From the NCBI RefSeq assembly GCF_000003605.2, contig NW_003148274.1, positions 40,135-87,536 of the forward strand: a stretch of DNA of 47,402 nucleotides. Reading direction: 5' to 3'. A program made the translations under genes and the position numbers. The notes below the pieces were generated by a model. It worked only from the letters and a program-made list of their open reading frames with translations. It was not told where the DNA came from and did no database searches. This DNA comes from Saccoglossus kowalevskii (Eukaryota; Hemichordata; Enteropneusta; Harrimaniidae). Positions 13,720-24,212 of the stretch are shown here, piece after piece (within the stretch, counting starts at the first letter, position 1; the number at the start of each line of letters is the position of its first letter).

Positions 13720-14690
13720 TTTGCCATCCTTTGACACTTCCAGAGCAAACACATTGTTATAACCCAACTTATTGTTAAAACCTTTTTTGTGTGTGTGTCA
13801 TCTGAAACACCTCCTTACTTGATTGTATACGTTTGTTTACCATGTTTTAAAATTAAGAAATAATTAAAACAATGATTCAGTTTGCCATTGCTATGTTTTG
13901 TTTATATATTATACCCTTTTGTTTATTGGGCCACAGGCTAAATAGTACAATAATAACCATGTATAATGTTTGAGGTGATGTTTTATTTGGGTGTGAAGAG
14001 GTTGCAAACAAGTAAACTTTGTAAAGTTGCCATGGATGGTGTTTGTATGAAACAGTAATGGTCACGATATTTGTATAAATGGGGTAAATATGTGCCTGTC
14101 AAAAGGCACATTCATCTGTATTCCGTCATTCTAAACAATAAAACACAACCAATGTTTTCAAGAGTCATGTCAATGGGCACAATTCCATTCATCGGAGCTG
14201 ACAGTCTATGATTTCAAAATATCAAGTTCAACCTGTGAGTACTGTTCATGAAATGTTCTACAATAGCCGATGTACGGCACCTTCAATAACCTACATTGAT
14301 TCACATACATACAGCATTAGATCATATGCGAAGGATTGTGTCATTGATCAAACCTGATCTTCTGATTTGTGGACAAAATCTTCGTGCAACGACATCGCAT
14401 TGACATGGCTGTGCGAAGTTTCGATGCTAGGGGAGCAATATAGAAACGGTATTAATTTTCCGTGGGTTGTAACAATGGTGTACACGGCCATGACCTAACT
14501 CTGATATACAGTACTGTATATGGTAAATTATTCATTGATCACCATAATCTGTTCCTACAATTGTTTTTGATTTGTTGAACCCATAAACTGTGCATTCTAT
14601 ATATCTAGTTACGTTACTGCCCAAGAACGTGTATGCATATGTATGCTGCACTGATTAGAAACCACTGACAAGTCCCCACATCTGGGCCTA
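13720..14690. repeat. Segmental duplication block A' (copy 2)
   Basis: Diverged direct copy of 7041-8330. Many small indels separate the two, and reading frames do not survive, so the duplication is old and the sequence probably non-coding. It is followed after about 700 bases by B', in the same order as A and B. Confidence 0.75.
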
Positions 14691-15390
14691 CAATGTGGTG
14701 CACCTCATATCATGTTTGAGTAAGTAAAGGAATCATACACAGTAAAAATAGATATAGTACAGAGACTAAGAGATGCCTCTCTCAATAAGTGTGACCATGA
14801 ACTTGTACCTTTTCATAATTCTTCTTTATTCTTTTAATTTATTTTTCTCTTACGTAACAATCTTGCTGTTTAAAAAAAACATCTTGACCGTTTGACTGAC
14901 CGTTTACACAAACTCAATGCAATTGATACGAGGGGATATTGGGTGAGCGCCCTCTAATGATGAACCCTGTAGGCTCCATCCTAACATGACGTCATCCAAT
15001 GATGCCTAGTAGCTAAAATGCACTGGAATGCAGGCTTTGTATGTCGAAACTATGATTTTGAGTCAATTTTTTTGACCATTATATACAAGCATATTTGCAG
15101 TGCATGGCATATTATTGTTTATGTATTTTTCTGTAATTTTATTTTCCATCCCAATATGACGTCATGCTATGCAGAATCTGCAATTGGTGCTGTCACAAGT
15201 CAATAAAGACCGTCCATTACTTTCAGAACACTTGAAGCCCTGTCTCCGTTATCTTTATCATGTGATCGTAGTAACAAAACATGCGTCAAATAAAAATATC
15301 AGGGCAGGAAGCAATTCGCCAGACCAACGCCTCAATCTAAATGTTCTCATATATTTTTTTTGGCACAGCGTGATTAAAATTTATTGCCAA

Positions 15391-16330
15391 TTGACTGGTC
15401 AGCAGATGATGTTATGAATACATTGAAGGCAGTAATTCCTTAATTGTGTGTTCGCTATCAGTACCGGTGATTTGTATCGTATTTCCACCTCACACAAACA
15501 TAACTTATTTATTATTTTTTCGTAATTTCCAATTTCAACTGATCGCATCAAAAAGATGTTGTCTTGAATGCCGATGGAAACAATAAGGTCAATTATCCAG
15601 ATGGCAGATGACAAAAACGCAAATAGTGTTTAGTATTCATCCGAGGGTGTTTTTTTACATCCTGATATTTGTACTAGGTACCTGAGCATCTGGCTGAAAA
15701 CGTAGATGACCCGGTTATCCTGCATCCAACTTTGATATTATATTTACTTATACAATGTTTGTAGTTATTGTTGAATATCAATGCGTGACATTTGCTAGAT
15801 TCGATATGTTCAACAGCTTACAGGTTTGCTAACATTTTTATAGTATGTGTTCTTCAAATGCGTCTCCAGTTAACAGAAACTAACTATAATAAATTAATTG
15901 AACGTTCACTTCATTTTGTCACATATAATGTACTTCCGTGGTGTACACATTGACATACACACTAAAAATACTATTCTTGTCTTTTGAGTTGAATGAATCG
16001 AATCCGATGTCAACATTTTCCTAGACAATAGAGCCTAAACTACGCTGGGCTGTGCTAAGAATAATCGGCAAACATATTAAACTATGTACATTAGATATAT
16101 TAGTATACGATGAGTTTGTCCTCATAGTCGCATTACAAGAAGAGGAACCTATCATGAAGAGTTAACGAGCACAGCTGACACAGTACATTATATATTATTA
16201 GTTTTGTATTGTTTTCATAAAGCCTGCACACGTGTGATAACAAATGAAATTTGTTCTCATAACACAAAATATCATATAGTCGTGGACACACATAAGCGCT
16301 GGAGTGTGACGGATTTGTATTTTAACAAAT
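15391..16330. repeat. Segmental duplication block B' (copy 2)
   Basis: Second copy of block B, with indels relative to the first. It contains about 130 extra bases around 15850-15980. Its last part, 16170-16318, is nearly identical to 12236-12384. Similarity stops abruptly after GACGGATTTGT in both copies. Confidence 0.85.
16170..16318. repeat. 149-base near-identical core (copy 2)
   Basis: Partner of 12236-12384: same length, no indels, about 147 of 149 identical by eye. It ends about 600 bases before the candidate first exon at 16925. Confidence 0.85.
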
Positions 16331-16859
16331 ATATAGTTTTAATATTTGACAAGATACTGTACATACAGCATTGTTATACAGTTTTTACCCAACTGGGAAG
16401 AACACCGCAGATAATGATGGAACTTTATTTCGGAAACAGTGTCGTCCCATTGCGCAATATCACATTGTATTTTCTGTAACGATTGTTCCATATCAACGAG
16501 CAAAACTCAACTATAGATGGCACTATATCTGTTCCTCTCTCATACCACCAATTTGTGATTGCAGATTGCTATATGATAATGATAAACAAAGTCGGCAACA
16601 TTATTCTAAAATGGGAAATCAACATGCCCGTAATCAACCGCATGAACGAAACGCACATGTTGGCCAGCTTAACCTCTGACACAACTGAGGTAAACTGTAA
16701 AACACCACGATTAGAACACACATATAGACACAGAATAAACCTACAGCCGATATGCAGTAAACAAAAGATCACATGCTTGCTCACCTATGATCCAAATGAT
16801 GAACGCCATCAAACGGAGCTCACCTGAAAACAACTAAAAAAATGGTTGTTGCAAGCTAT
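16331..16859. other. Open on both strands but unassigned
   Basis: A plus-strand frame of 114 codons (16483-16827) and overlapping frames on both strands have no recognisable domain. On the minus strand two GTGAG donors (near 16785 and 16822) and a TTTTACAG acceptor (near 16699) occur, so a minus-strand gene start is conceivable. I see no confirming exon. Confidence 0.3.
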
Positions 16860-17023
16860 TTAAAGCGGGGGAGTCGTCACCTGCCTATGCGTCAGACGGC
16901 CATAGCGTGTCATTGTTTACAAACATGCATCTACCCATGAGCCTTTGCGTTTTAGCGTGTGTTGTTATCATAGCTTGGGACTCAATTACCGCGCGTGCGC
17001 AGGTGACGACCCTCCCGCTTTAA
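16860..17023. mobile_element. TTAA-flanked inverted-repeat element (MITE-like)
   Basis: Bases 16864-16884 (AGCGGGGGAGTCGTCACCTG and one more) are an inverted copy of 16999-17019 (arm read in reverse: AGCGGGAGGGTCGTCACCTG), matching at 19 of 21 positions with weaker similarity further inward. Both arms are bordered by TTAA (16860-16863 and 17020-17023), and the symmetry continues a few bases outside (AGCTA on both sides). TTAA duplication is typical of piggyBac-type elements. The interior of about 110 bases has no transposase and contains the signal-peptide-like ORF. Alternatively it is a promoter hairpin. Confidence 0.55.
16925..17002 (+). CDS. Candidate signal-peptide exon 1 of the mosaic gene
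   Basis: An ATG at 16925 opens a 26-codon stretch that looks like a strong signal peptide: short start, hydrophobic core LCVLACVVIIAW, and an ARA-Q cleavage site of the A-x-A type. It ends at a splice donor (CAG|GTGACG) in phase 0. That phase fits the PAN exon if the acceptor before 19479 is used. Upstream lies a TATA-like TATTTAAA (16857-16864), about 60 bases before the ATG. Odd point: the whole exon lies inside a TTAA-flanked inverted repeat (16864-17019) and the donor lies in the right arm, so the exon is either element-derived or coincidental. Competing starts are at 18000 and 19430. No exon is visible between this one and the PAN exon 2.5 kb downstream. The frame, cleavage site and donor are seen; use as exon 1 is inferred. 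Confidence 0.4.
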
Positions 17024-17520
17024 ATTAGCTGATTAGTGGCATGAGACCGAAACGAAATAAGCTCGTTATATGGTTCTTGCATATAAGTTATTTTGGCAAG
17101 ACGTTTGTCACATTATAAACTAGTATGCATAATTAGATACCTGAAGTGCACACCATCTTTTAAATGGTATTGTTTTAAACAAGGAACTAGTTAGGTGTGA
17201 CAGGGGTTAGGTTGAGGACATATCGCCCAACTGTACTAATTATTATGCAAATTCCTTTCTGTTTCCTCGTGTTGAACACTGAAAGCAAATTCAAGTTAGT
17301 CTCACCCTGGCCAGATCACTATCCTGGAAGATTGTTCTTAGACTAACTCTTGCTGGGCTCTTGTGACGAGCTACGTTTTGCTTTTTGTATGGGGCGCTAG
17401 AGAAGTGGCTTTATCTCTAGTATAAGCCTGGGCCAGCTTTAGTAAATGCATGGAATTCGAAGATACTAACGGAATGAGTCACGACGCTATTGTTTTAGCT
17501 TTACCCTATGATGACTTGCC

Positions 17521-17540
17521 AATGTTTGTTCACAAACATT
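17521..17540. other. Short perfect palindrome
   Basis: AATGTTTGT and ACAAACATT face each other across two bases, a 9-base-pair hairpin in non-coding DNA. Confidence 0.7.
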
Positions 17541-17768
17541 GGTTCTTGTTAGCTCTTGTCACTTTCTTACAATGGGTTACGCTAATCTCGAGCATTCGGT
17601 AATATTTGGAGCGTGTTCGGTAGCAATAGACGAACTGCGCATGTACAAGATTGAAAATGAAGTCTAGTTGAAACGTTGTTCTTTCCGAAGATCTTGGCGA
17701 ATTTTTAATGAAAAATTGGCAAATATAACATCGATTGAAGAAAACTGATAAACTAGCATGAATCTTTT

Positions 17769-17984
17769 TGTAATTGTAATGGTGATGAGACGTAATCAAT
17801 GATTGTCTGTGACAATAATGATTGCATTATTCAATGGTACCATTGTCAGTGCGTGGGTTTGACGCCCGAAACTATTGAAATTTTCGACCAGCGGACATCG
17901 GCGAACACCACCAGAAAAGATAGTATCGAAAGAAGGGCATGCCTAGACACTTTCTCTGTGATAATATTGTTTAGGAGTTCTTAG
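17769..17984 (+). pseudogene. Broken PHD-finger fragment
   Basis: In one frame the sequence reads CNCNGDET, stop (TAA at 17793-17795), then SMIVCDNNDC, IIQWYHCQCVGLTPE. This reproduces the first six zinc ligands of a PHD finger: C-x-C, C-x4-C, H-x2-C, with the W before the His and the CVGL that follow in ING-like and transposon-associated PHD fingers. An in-frame stop separates the first two ligands from the rest, and no closing C-x2-C appears before the stop at 17984. PHD fingers normally bind histone tails. Here the fragment is isolated, with no neighbouring exon, and is probably a relic of a retrocopy or of a mobile element that carried a PHD finger. An ATG after the stop gives a 61-residue ORF that I do not consider a gene. 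Confidence 0.65.
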
Positions 17985-17999
17985 GAATATTTGTTGTAG

Positions 18000-18045
18000 A
18001 TGCTCGAAATTTTGTTCTTGTTACTATTGCTAATAATAAAAACAG
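18000..18045 (+). CDS. Alternative candidate signal-peptide exon
   Basis: An ATG at 18000 begins a very hydrophobic peptide (LEILFLLLLLIIKT) that runs into a strong donor, ACAG|GTGAAA, leaving one base (phase 1). Signal-peptide exons ending in phase 1 are common in shuffled extracellular genes. However, the PAN exon cannot be entered in phase 1, so an additional phase 1-to-0 or 1-to-2 exon would be required between 18045 and 19475, and I did not find one. It may be an alternative first exon that joins directly to a later phase 1 cassette, or a chance hydrophobic ORF in AT-rich DNA. Confidence 0.2.
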
Positions 18046-18180
18046 GTGAAATAGACAATAGTTTTAACTAGCTATTTGGGTACTTAGGGCCAACACATCA
18101 GAGATGTCTTGTTGTGTACATACAACATCACAGATTAAATGCAGTGAAGTCATTTGCATTCTTGAATTTATTAAGCAGTT

Positions 18181-18315
18181 AGTGCTACATTACTAGAAGC
18201 TACGTGTTGCCTCACTTGGAACTCCGTGCCACATTACTGGGAGTTACGTTACATTATTGGACGCTCTGTGATGTATTAGTCAAAGCTACAAGTTACATTA
18301 TGGGGAACTTTGTGT
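18181..18315. repeat. Degenerate tandem repeat, about 22-base unit
   Basis: About six imperfect units of the type GTTACATTATTGGGAGCTAC, each with a GTG or GTT start, a CATTA core and a GGAACT/GGAGTT/GAAGCT end. Units vary from 20 to 24 bases. Confidence 0.5.
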
Positions 18316-19478
18316 GTATAAATGTGTAAATTAAGGCTACCATATTGCATATTTGAGTGACTTTCTAGTTATAGCCTACATCAATTCTGAAATCACTTTT
18401 TCTGCGATTTTCTCGTACGTTGTGCATCTAATAGTCTAGTGATTCGCTAATAGACAGAATATCTTAATTCATACACAGATTATATTTAATCTATTTTGTT
18501 CCTTTTTGTGCGATTAAAGTTATTCTTTCCTCATTACTTAACTAATGCATTTGTGGTCTTACTGACTGGTAGTCTGTAGATGGGCTGATCACTAGGAAAC
18601 AAAGTCACAAGTGTTGGTATCTCGTATGCGTGGCAACGTTACATCAATTCTTGTCACGTCCGAGTTATTCTCTGAAACGCATGCACACATACATTCAGTA
18701 AAATGAACCACGTATTAAAAACATCAAAATTAATATCAACCGCGTCAATTTTATGTACACTTTTTTTCAAGAAAGCACATATTGCTCAGATACTGCATTG
18801 TTGTAATTTATAAAAAGAAACGATTGTTATTAAAATGTTGACATCTATAAACCAAATATTTAGTAATTATAATGGTCAAATTATTTTAATATTTTAGCAA
18901 TTTAATGTAGTTTACATACTAACAAATCATCATGTATCTAAACAGGAATGATTCTTTACGATATAATTAATGTTGTGATAGCAGGCTACACACTCCGTTG
19001 ATTTGAAACAATTATATATCTATGGCATTCAATTGTGATAAAATTAAATTACAGCAACACACTCTTGCATTAGTAAATAAATTATGCAAACAATTGAACC
19101 AGTAATTACTACTTACTGTAATGCGTTTCAATGGAGACTCATTAATAATTTAAGTTGTTTCAGCACGGACGTTTTTCTTTAACAAATTCCTTTGGCAATA
19201 GATGTTTTGATAACAATGCAGCATGTTTTTCAATATTGCACAATAATAAGTATTTAATAATTTCATGCAACGATTTATTTTGAAGTTATGCATAAGGTCA
19301 CGCTTCTACACATCTCTGACGGTGTGACCAATAGTGCATATAAGTTTAGTATTTACTAATATCAATAATTCATGACCCCATCACTCGAAATAACTACTTT
19401 ACTTAGCTTCAGTATATGTACATGTGAACATGTTGGTTTTTGTGTTGGCGTTACAAATAATGTTGACATTACAGCAAG

Positions 19479-19754
19479 TACGTCATTGCATCTACCGTTT
19501 TTGATGTACAACCATCACAAATCCACTATGATACTGCGGAAGGTGGAGTAGATGATAAAGTGTTCCTAGGCAACAGTCCACTGCTTTGCCTTGACGAGTG
19601 CCTTAAACTAGGGAAGGAATGTGAGGTTTTCAGTTATCATGCATTAGGAAGACTATGCTATATTCACAATAGGAACAAGGAATACCAACCCATCACACGA
19701 CGGGGATGGCTGTTTGCGTCCAAAACGAATATTCAGAATGTCACAAAAGAACAG
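19479..19754 (+). CDS. PAN/apple-domain exon
   Basis: This open exon encodes about 92 residues with a PAN/apple pattern: an aromatic N-terminal strand (VFDVQPSQIHY), then CLDEC, a third cysteine in KECEVFSYH and a fourth in GRLCYIHNRN, followed by a WLFASK strand. This is the four-cysteine core of PAN modules, which bind protein or carbohydrate in secreted proteins. An N-glycosylation sequon NVT lies near the end. The donor is CAG|GTATGA at 19755 in phase 0, matching the next exon. Two acceptors compete: ACAG before 19475 (phase 2) and CAAG before 19479 (phase 0). An in-frame TGA at 19464-19466 proves the exon cannot extend further 5' in this frame. The phase 0 acceptor matches the 16925 exon. 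A second signal-like ORF (ATG 19430) overlaps in another frame. Confidence 0.75.
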
Positions 19755-20095
19755 GTATGAGAGTTTAATTGTCTTATTTTTGGTGTGAATTTCTCATTAG
19801 TGGAGTGGAAGTTAATAAATGTACAAATAGGAACTTTAGAATCATTACTTATCGATAACTGTATTCCGTATGACAACAGTATTGAATGATCATTTACCAG
19901 ACTGGCATGTTGATATTTAAAGAATAACACAGTTGTTGCCTGCCCAAGTGATCGTGTTCATGAGCAAAATCTTGATGATTGCACAAGCAAAATCTTTTTC
20001 TTGAAATCTACTAGCCCAACTAATCGGGAATAAATGGCAACTAATATATTCCACATCAATAAAGTCTATGATATAATTCTGATTTTTTTAATCAG

Positions 20096-20231
20096 ATTGC
20101 AATAGAATTGTCTGCCTGTTCGACGAACCCGTGCATGGCACATACGTGGTGTGTAACAAATCATGTAGATTTCCAGTGCGTCTGTCGAGCTGAGGAACAC
20201 TACTTAGGCGACAGCTGTAGTAGCAACAATG
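20096..20231 (+). CDS. EGF-like domain exon
   Basis: The acceptor TTTTTTAATCAG precedes 20096 and the exon enters in phase 0, matching the PAN exon. It encodes one EGF-like module with all six cysteines in canonical spacing: C-x4-C-x5-C-x8-C-x-C-x10-C, in the segment from ACSTNPC to LGDSC. It lacks the D-x-D/N-E calcium motif before the first cysteine, so it is a non-calcium EGF. The donor is AATG|GTATTT, leaving phase 1. From here on the gene changes to phase 1 introns, the usual phase for shuffled extracellular modules. The next cassette is either 20914 (weak) or TSR1 at 23750, and both are entered in phase 1. Confidence 0.8.
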
Positions 20232-20913
20232 GTATTTCAGACATAAAATAAATACCGTATTTTATATTGCCTTGTATTAAATCTGTGTCTAGGTGATGTA
20301 TATTAGTTAATCTTTACAGTTAACCTTGGCCGCATAATTTCTGGAAACATACACCTAATATATAATTGTAAAAGCCCGTCCAGTATTTTTCAAATATTAT
20401 CATTTTAACCAGAGTTGTTAACATTTTACATAAACAATCATCAGCTTTAAAATGACTTAGAATTACGCTACATATATATTTTATATAAATGTATTTTTGT
20501 CTATTCAGAGTTCCAAGTATAATTTCCTTTTGAATTATTAGATATTCCAATTTAAATTGTTATTCCAATTTGAAATTGTAATTTTACATCATTAATATTT
20601 CTGAAACCGCTATAGATACAGATACATTTTTTTGAGGTGTTAGCAAGAACATTGACAATTTTTTTTAAATAAAACTTTAAATAGCTACACAACGACTGCT
20701 ACGCATGCGGATCTATAAAATTGATCGCACAGCAGCGACTATTAGTTTCTGGATTTTACACTAGAAGTTGAGCGCAGATGAGTGGATTCCGTTTTTTATA
20801 TAACTAGCACCGTGTGTCCCTTGTTTTATAATTGTTTAAAAAATAGAACGAGCATTGAACGACAATTAATGATCACATGTTTTATATGTCGAGCATCTAT
20901 TGGCCAACGTCAG

Positions 20914-21084
20914 ACGTATCCGACCCTGTCTATTTATTGCGAAGATTGGGTTTAAAGCGTTTCACATTCGAATGTTTACCCGCTACAAGTACATATTCTA
21001 AAACTGAATGTGTAGATTATGCAGATTGCATACCAGTATACATGGCATGTATAGATGGCTTCACAATGTCCTTAAACAAAACAT
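20914..21084 (+). CDS. Possible degenerate EGF-like cassette
   Basis: This open stretch is bounded by GTCAG|AC and ACAT|GTATAA. It is exactly 171 bases, phase 1 in and phase 1 out, so it could sit between the EGF and TSR1 exons without shifting frame. The C-terminal half reads ECVDYADC, then ACIDGFTMSLNKT with a last cysteine split at the donor. The C-x-x-G-F element is typical of EGF modules; the fourth cysteine expected just before it (C-x-C) appears replaced by Met. The acceptor has a poor pyrimidine tract. The ORF itself continues to a stop at 21104. Alternatively it is a decayed or unspliced pseudo-exon. Cysteines, frame and length are seen; exon use is inferred. Confidence 0.35.
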
Positions 21085-22596
21085 GTATAAGGAATATATT
21101 GTAAATAGTTTGTAATTGGGTTGTAAAAATGTAGTGAAAGGTCAAACAACGTTTATGTTGTTGGAGGTGATGTGGTACATGGCCATGTTTTTCCATGTTT
21201 TCAACTCGTTTCTCAAATACGCTTCACATACTTTGAACAATGTAATTATGATAGAATTTAGTACTCTATTTTTAGATATGTGCCATTAAATTAATTATTG
21301 TGTGATAAGAGTAAATATGATAGTGTAAGATACACATAATGCTGTGACATTGTCAATCTTTGGCGGCGACTGGTGAACCAATAACCTGACAACAGCCCGC
21401 CTGTGTTGATTGATGCTACAAGGGGAAATCACTGAACCCCTTAAAATATTGTGTTGAATGGTGGTTAAGAAAATTATATTGAAACAATGCTAAACAAAGA
21501 AGCTGCAAGACGTCATCATGTCAACTAGTAAGAATCCTTCTTTGCAGAAAACGGCATGTCGGGAAGGTCTTCAGTGAATAATATTACACCAATAACAAAA
21601 CGTGGCGTGGCCCACGTGGTATTGTTGCAAAGCGCGACGCTCAACTTTTACGTCACTACTGTACTAAAACAAACATATGAATAAGATACTGTGAAAGCTT
21701 CTATGTTAGCCCAAGGCAGGAAACCTTTTATCGAATACAAAAACGTGTATAAACGTGAATTGATAGAAGCGGATATATCCATTCGGTGTTACATTGGTTA
21801 TATACGGGCACATACACGTGTAAAAGTCATTGGATGCGTGAGAAAAATCTAATTTACACTCAGTTTTATGTCGACACATTGCACAAAGTTTATCCTATCT
21901 TTTTAACGCTCTGCCTTTCAAGTGCAACGATATGTGAAAAAGCAACATTAGACGATAAATTAACTAATTTTGCTTTTCTTAGTGTACATGATATATATAC
22001 TACGCCAATGTTATTAATTACCCCTTAAACGCTGAGATTGTGAAATCGGTTATACTTTAAGGCAAACCTTGTGCCCGACTATAATGCAGCTGAATATGCA
22101 TTTGAACATGTCAATTCAATATTCAATCAATCGTTTTACACGGCAAACTCTAAAAAGTAGAATTCCGGTCAGGAAATGATTTGCCCTTTACAGAGAGTTG
22201 GTGGCCAAAAACAAGGCTTATGGAATATTACATGGGGTTTTCAAAAGGATTGTGTACCTCATTTTGAGATTATCAGACCTTGATGAAAAGAAATACTAGA
22301 ACTGGTCTCTATTGACTAATATTAGGCACTTTGAGTTTGTTTTTTATCTTGTATTCAGTAAATGTTTACTTTATTGCAACTTTAGTGGATGGGCTCCGCA
22401 CGTCAGATGCCCAGGGGTGATTTTGTATGGAGTGTTTTAAGTATGTACCTGGGTTGGAACGGCAGAGAAAAATGAACATCTGTAAATGACAGCCAGTATT
22501 GCATGACAGTGATAGGCCAGCACAATAAGGATTGTCCATTCTTTCTTTATTTTTTAACTGTGTTATAGTCGTACATAATTGTAACGGAAGTGATCA

Positions 22597-22706
22597 AAGA
22601 GGCGGTGGCGTGAAATTTTGCATTGTGGGGGTCTGCTCACTATCCCTTGCGCATTTTCTTTTCGGGAGCGACGCACCCCCCCCCCCTCCCGGTGCCGCCG
22701 CCACTG
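22597..22706. mobile_element. hAT-like non-autonomous element, copy 2
   Basis: Left end AGAGGCGGTGGCGTG; right end, read inward on the minus strand, CAGTGGCGGCGGCACC. It shares with copy 1 the left-end GCGGTGGC plus ATTTTGCA, the GGGAGCGACGC block and the CCGCCACTG terminus. A run of about 12 C interrupts the right half. Possible diverged target duplication: GATCAAAG (22592-22599) and GATCATAA (22707-22714). It lies in the long intron before TSR1. Confidence 0.5.
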
Positions 22707-23749
22707 GATCATAATCATTGTTAAGTCTCAAGCATAAAGTGAGTTTACAATTTAATCCCTATGCGTGCTAAGTATATGGATTTTGATCGCGAATTATTTG
22801 TTTGTCACAGGATAAAGTGCATATTGTATTTTTCAAGTTGATGCTTACCTGCAATTTCAAAACTTAAACCAAAATAAATATATTTTTCGAAACCTCCGCA
22901 ACAATATTATATAGCCTAACAATCCCACATTGTTGTAGTAGCAATACTGTTTGTACTGTTTTCAACTATTGTATTATGCTGATCACAACAGCGTTGATGT
23001 TTGGTATATAAGTACCACAGTGCGATCACCGTCAAAGATGTTAATTTCATGATAGTATTTGCAGCACATTTGTTTGTGTAATTTCAATTTATTAAAAAAC
23101 GAAGTTATTAACCTACTGAATTGTTACAAAAGTCTTACTCAAATCCGGTAGTAATTGTGACAAATTAAAGCACCACGTACCGTTTCCTTCTACCGGGTTT
23201 CATTTCACGAAAAAACAGAATAATTGAATTAATTCTTTCATGTCATTCTACTATGAGTTCGGTTCTAAATTAGATAATTTGCTTGTTGTTAGTAATAAAT
23301 AGTAACTCAACATTTAGTAATAAATTCGACACATATAAAATATAACACTATTTAGTTTATTCTTTGATATGTTTTCATTTAATATATTCACAAAATTTGC
23401 AATAACACTTTATTAAATATAACAACATATCCTTAGTACTGAAAGATGAATATTTGTGTTTGTCACTATATTTATGGACTGTTGTGCTGTCCTGTTTCAT
23501 GAAAATCTAGGACTACTAGTGTCTCAATGTTTATCAACGGTGATACCCAAGTCGTAGTAATGGAACAGTTCAAACGGCATTATTTTTAACGTTTGATAAA
23601 TCATATAATTACTTATATTATATATGGGATCGTATATTCTGGGTCTTTTAAAACCGCAATTCAACATTTTCGTAGACGACATGTTAATGAGATGCTTATA
23701 GTTTTCCCCCATAACGCGTCTAATTTATCATGCTTCTTTTGTTTTCAAG

Positions 23750-23923
23750 TGGTACAGTCACACTGGGAAACATGGGAATCGTGGTCATACTGCACAGTTT
23801 CATGTGGAACTGAATATCAACATCGGTCACGATCATGTGATAAGACAATTGCTGTTCCTGATAATATTCACAGTGAAGGCCATAGTGTCGATTACAGACG
23901 ATGTAATCAGATGGCGTGCTCAG
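23750..23923 (+). CDS. Thrombospondin type 1 repeat exon (TSR1)
   Basis: The acceptor is excellent (a pyrimidine-rich run ending TTTTCAAG) and the donor is TCAG|GTATTG. The exon is phase 1-1 and 174 bases long. It encodes a TSR: WETWESWSYC (W-x-x-W-x-x-W, the C-mannosylation pattern), CTVSCG (matches the O-fucosylation consensus C-x-x-S/T-C-G), the RSRSC strand, then YRRCNQMAC. TSRs bind glycosaminoglycans and protein partners in the extracellular space. Odd point: five cysteines instead of six. The fourth canonical cysteine is missing, which leaves the third without its usual partner. Domain identity is clear; glycosylation is predicted from motifs only. Confidence 0.88.
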
Positions 23924-24212
23924 GTATTGTTTTTTATATTATCTATATACAATACGATGTATTTGGTATAGTGATAAGACCAGCAATACTGTGTATTGAA
24001 AATTGTAAATGCCAAAATGCTTTCAGTGGAGCCTATGACATAAGCATCGTAGGAAACAACTAATCAAATAACACAGATAATGCGTTTCCACAGATTTTTG
24101 AAGTGCACCATTAAAGTGTTCATTATGGCAATTACGATTAATTATTTGTAATGTTAGCTATAGTGAACCAAACATGTACGACTACATTAATATAGTTGAA
24201 TATTCTTTGTAG

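Noticed and set aside
16204-16479. ORF through the conserved 149-base core
   Set aside because: The duplicate differs at two positions that both change the amino acid, and the frame is not preserved beyond the core.
16483-16827. 114-codon plus-strand ORF next to the duplication end
   Set aside because: No domain and no supporting splice structure; the opposite strand is also open.
16925-17026. A separate short secreted peptide ending at the in-frame TAA (17021-17023)
   Set aside because: It would be almost only a signal peptide; the splice donor reading is more informative.
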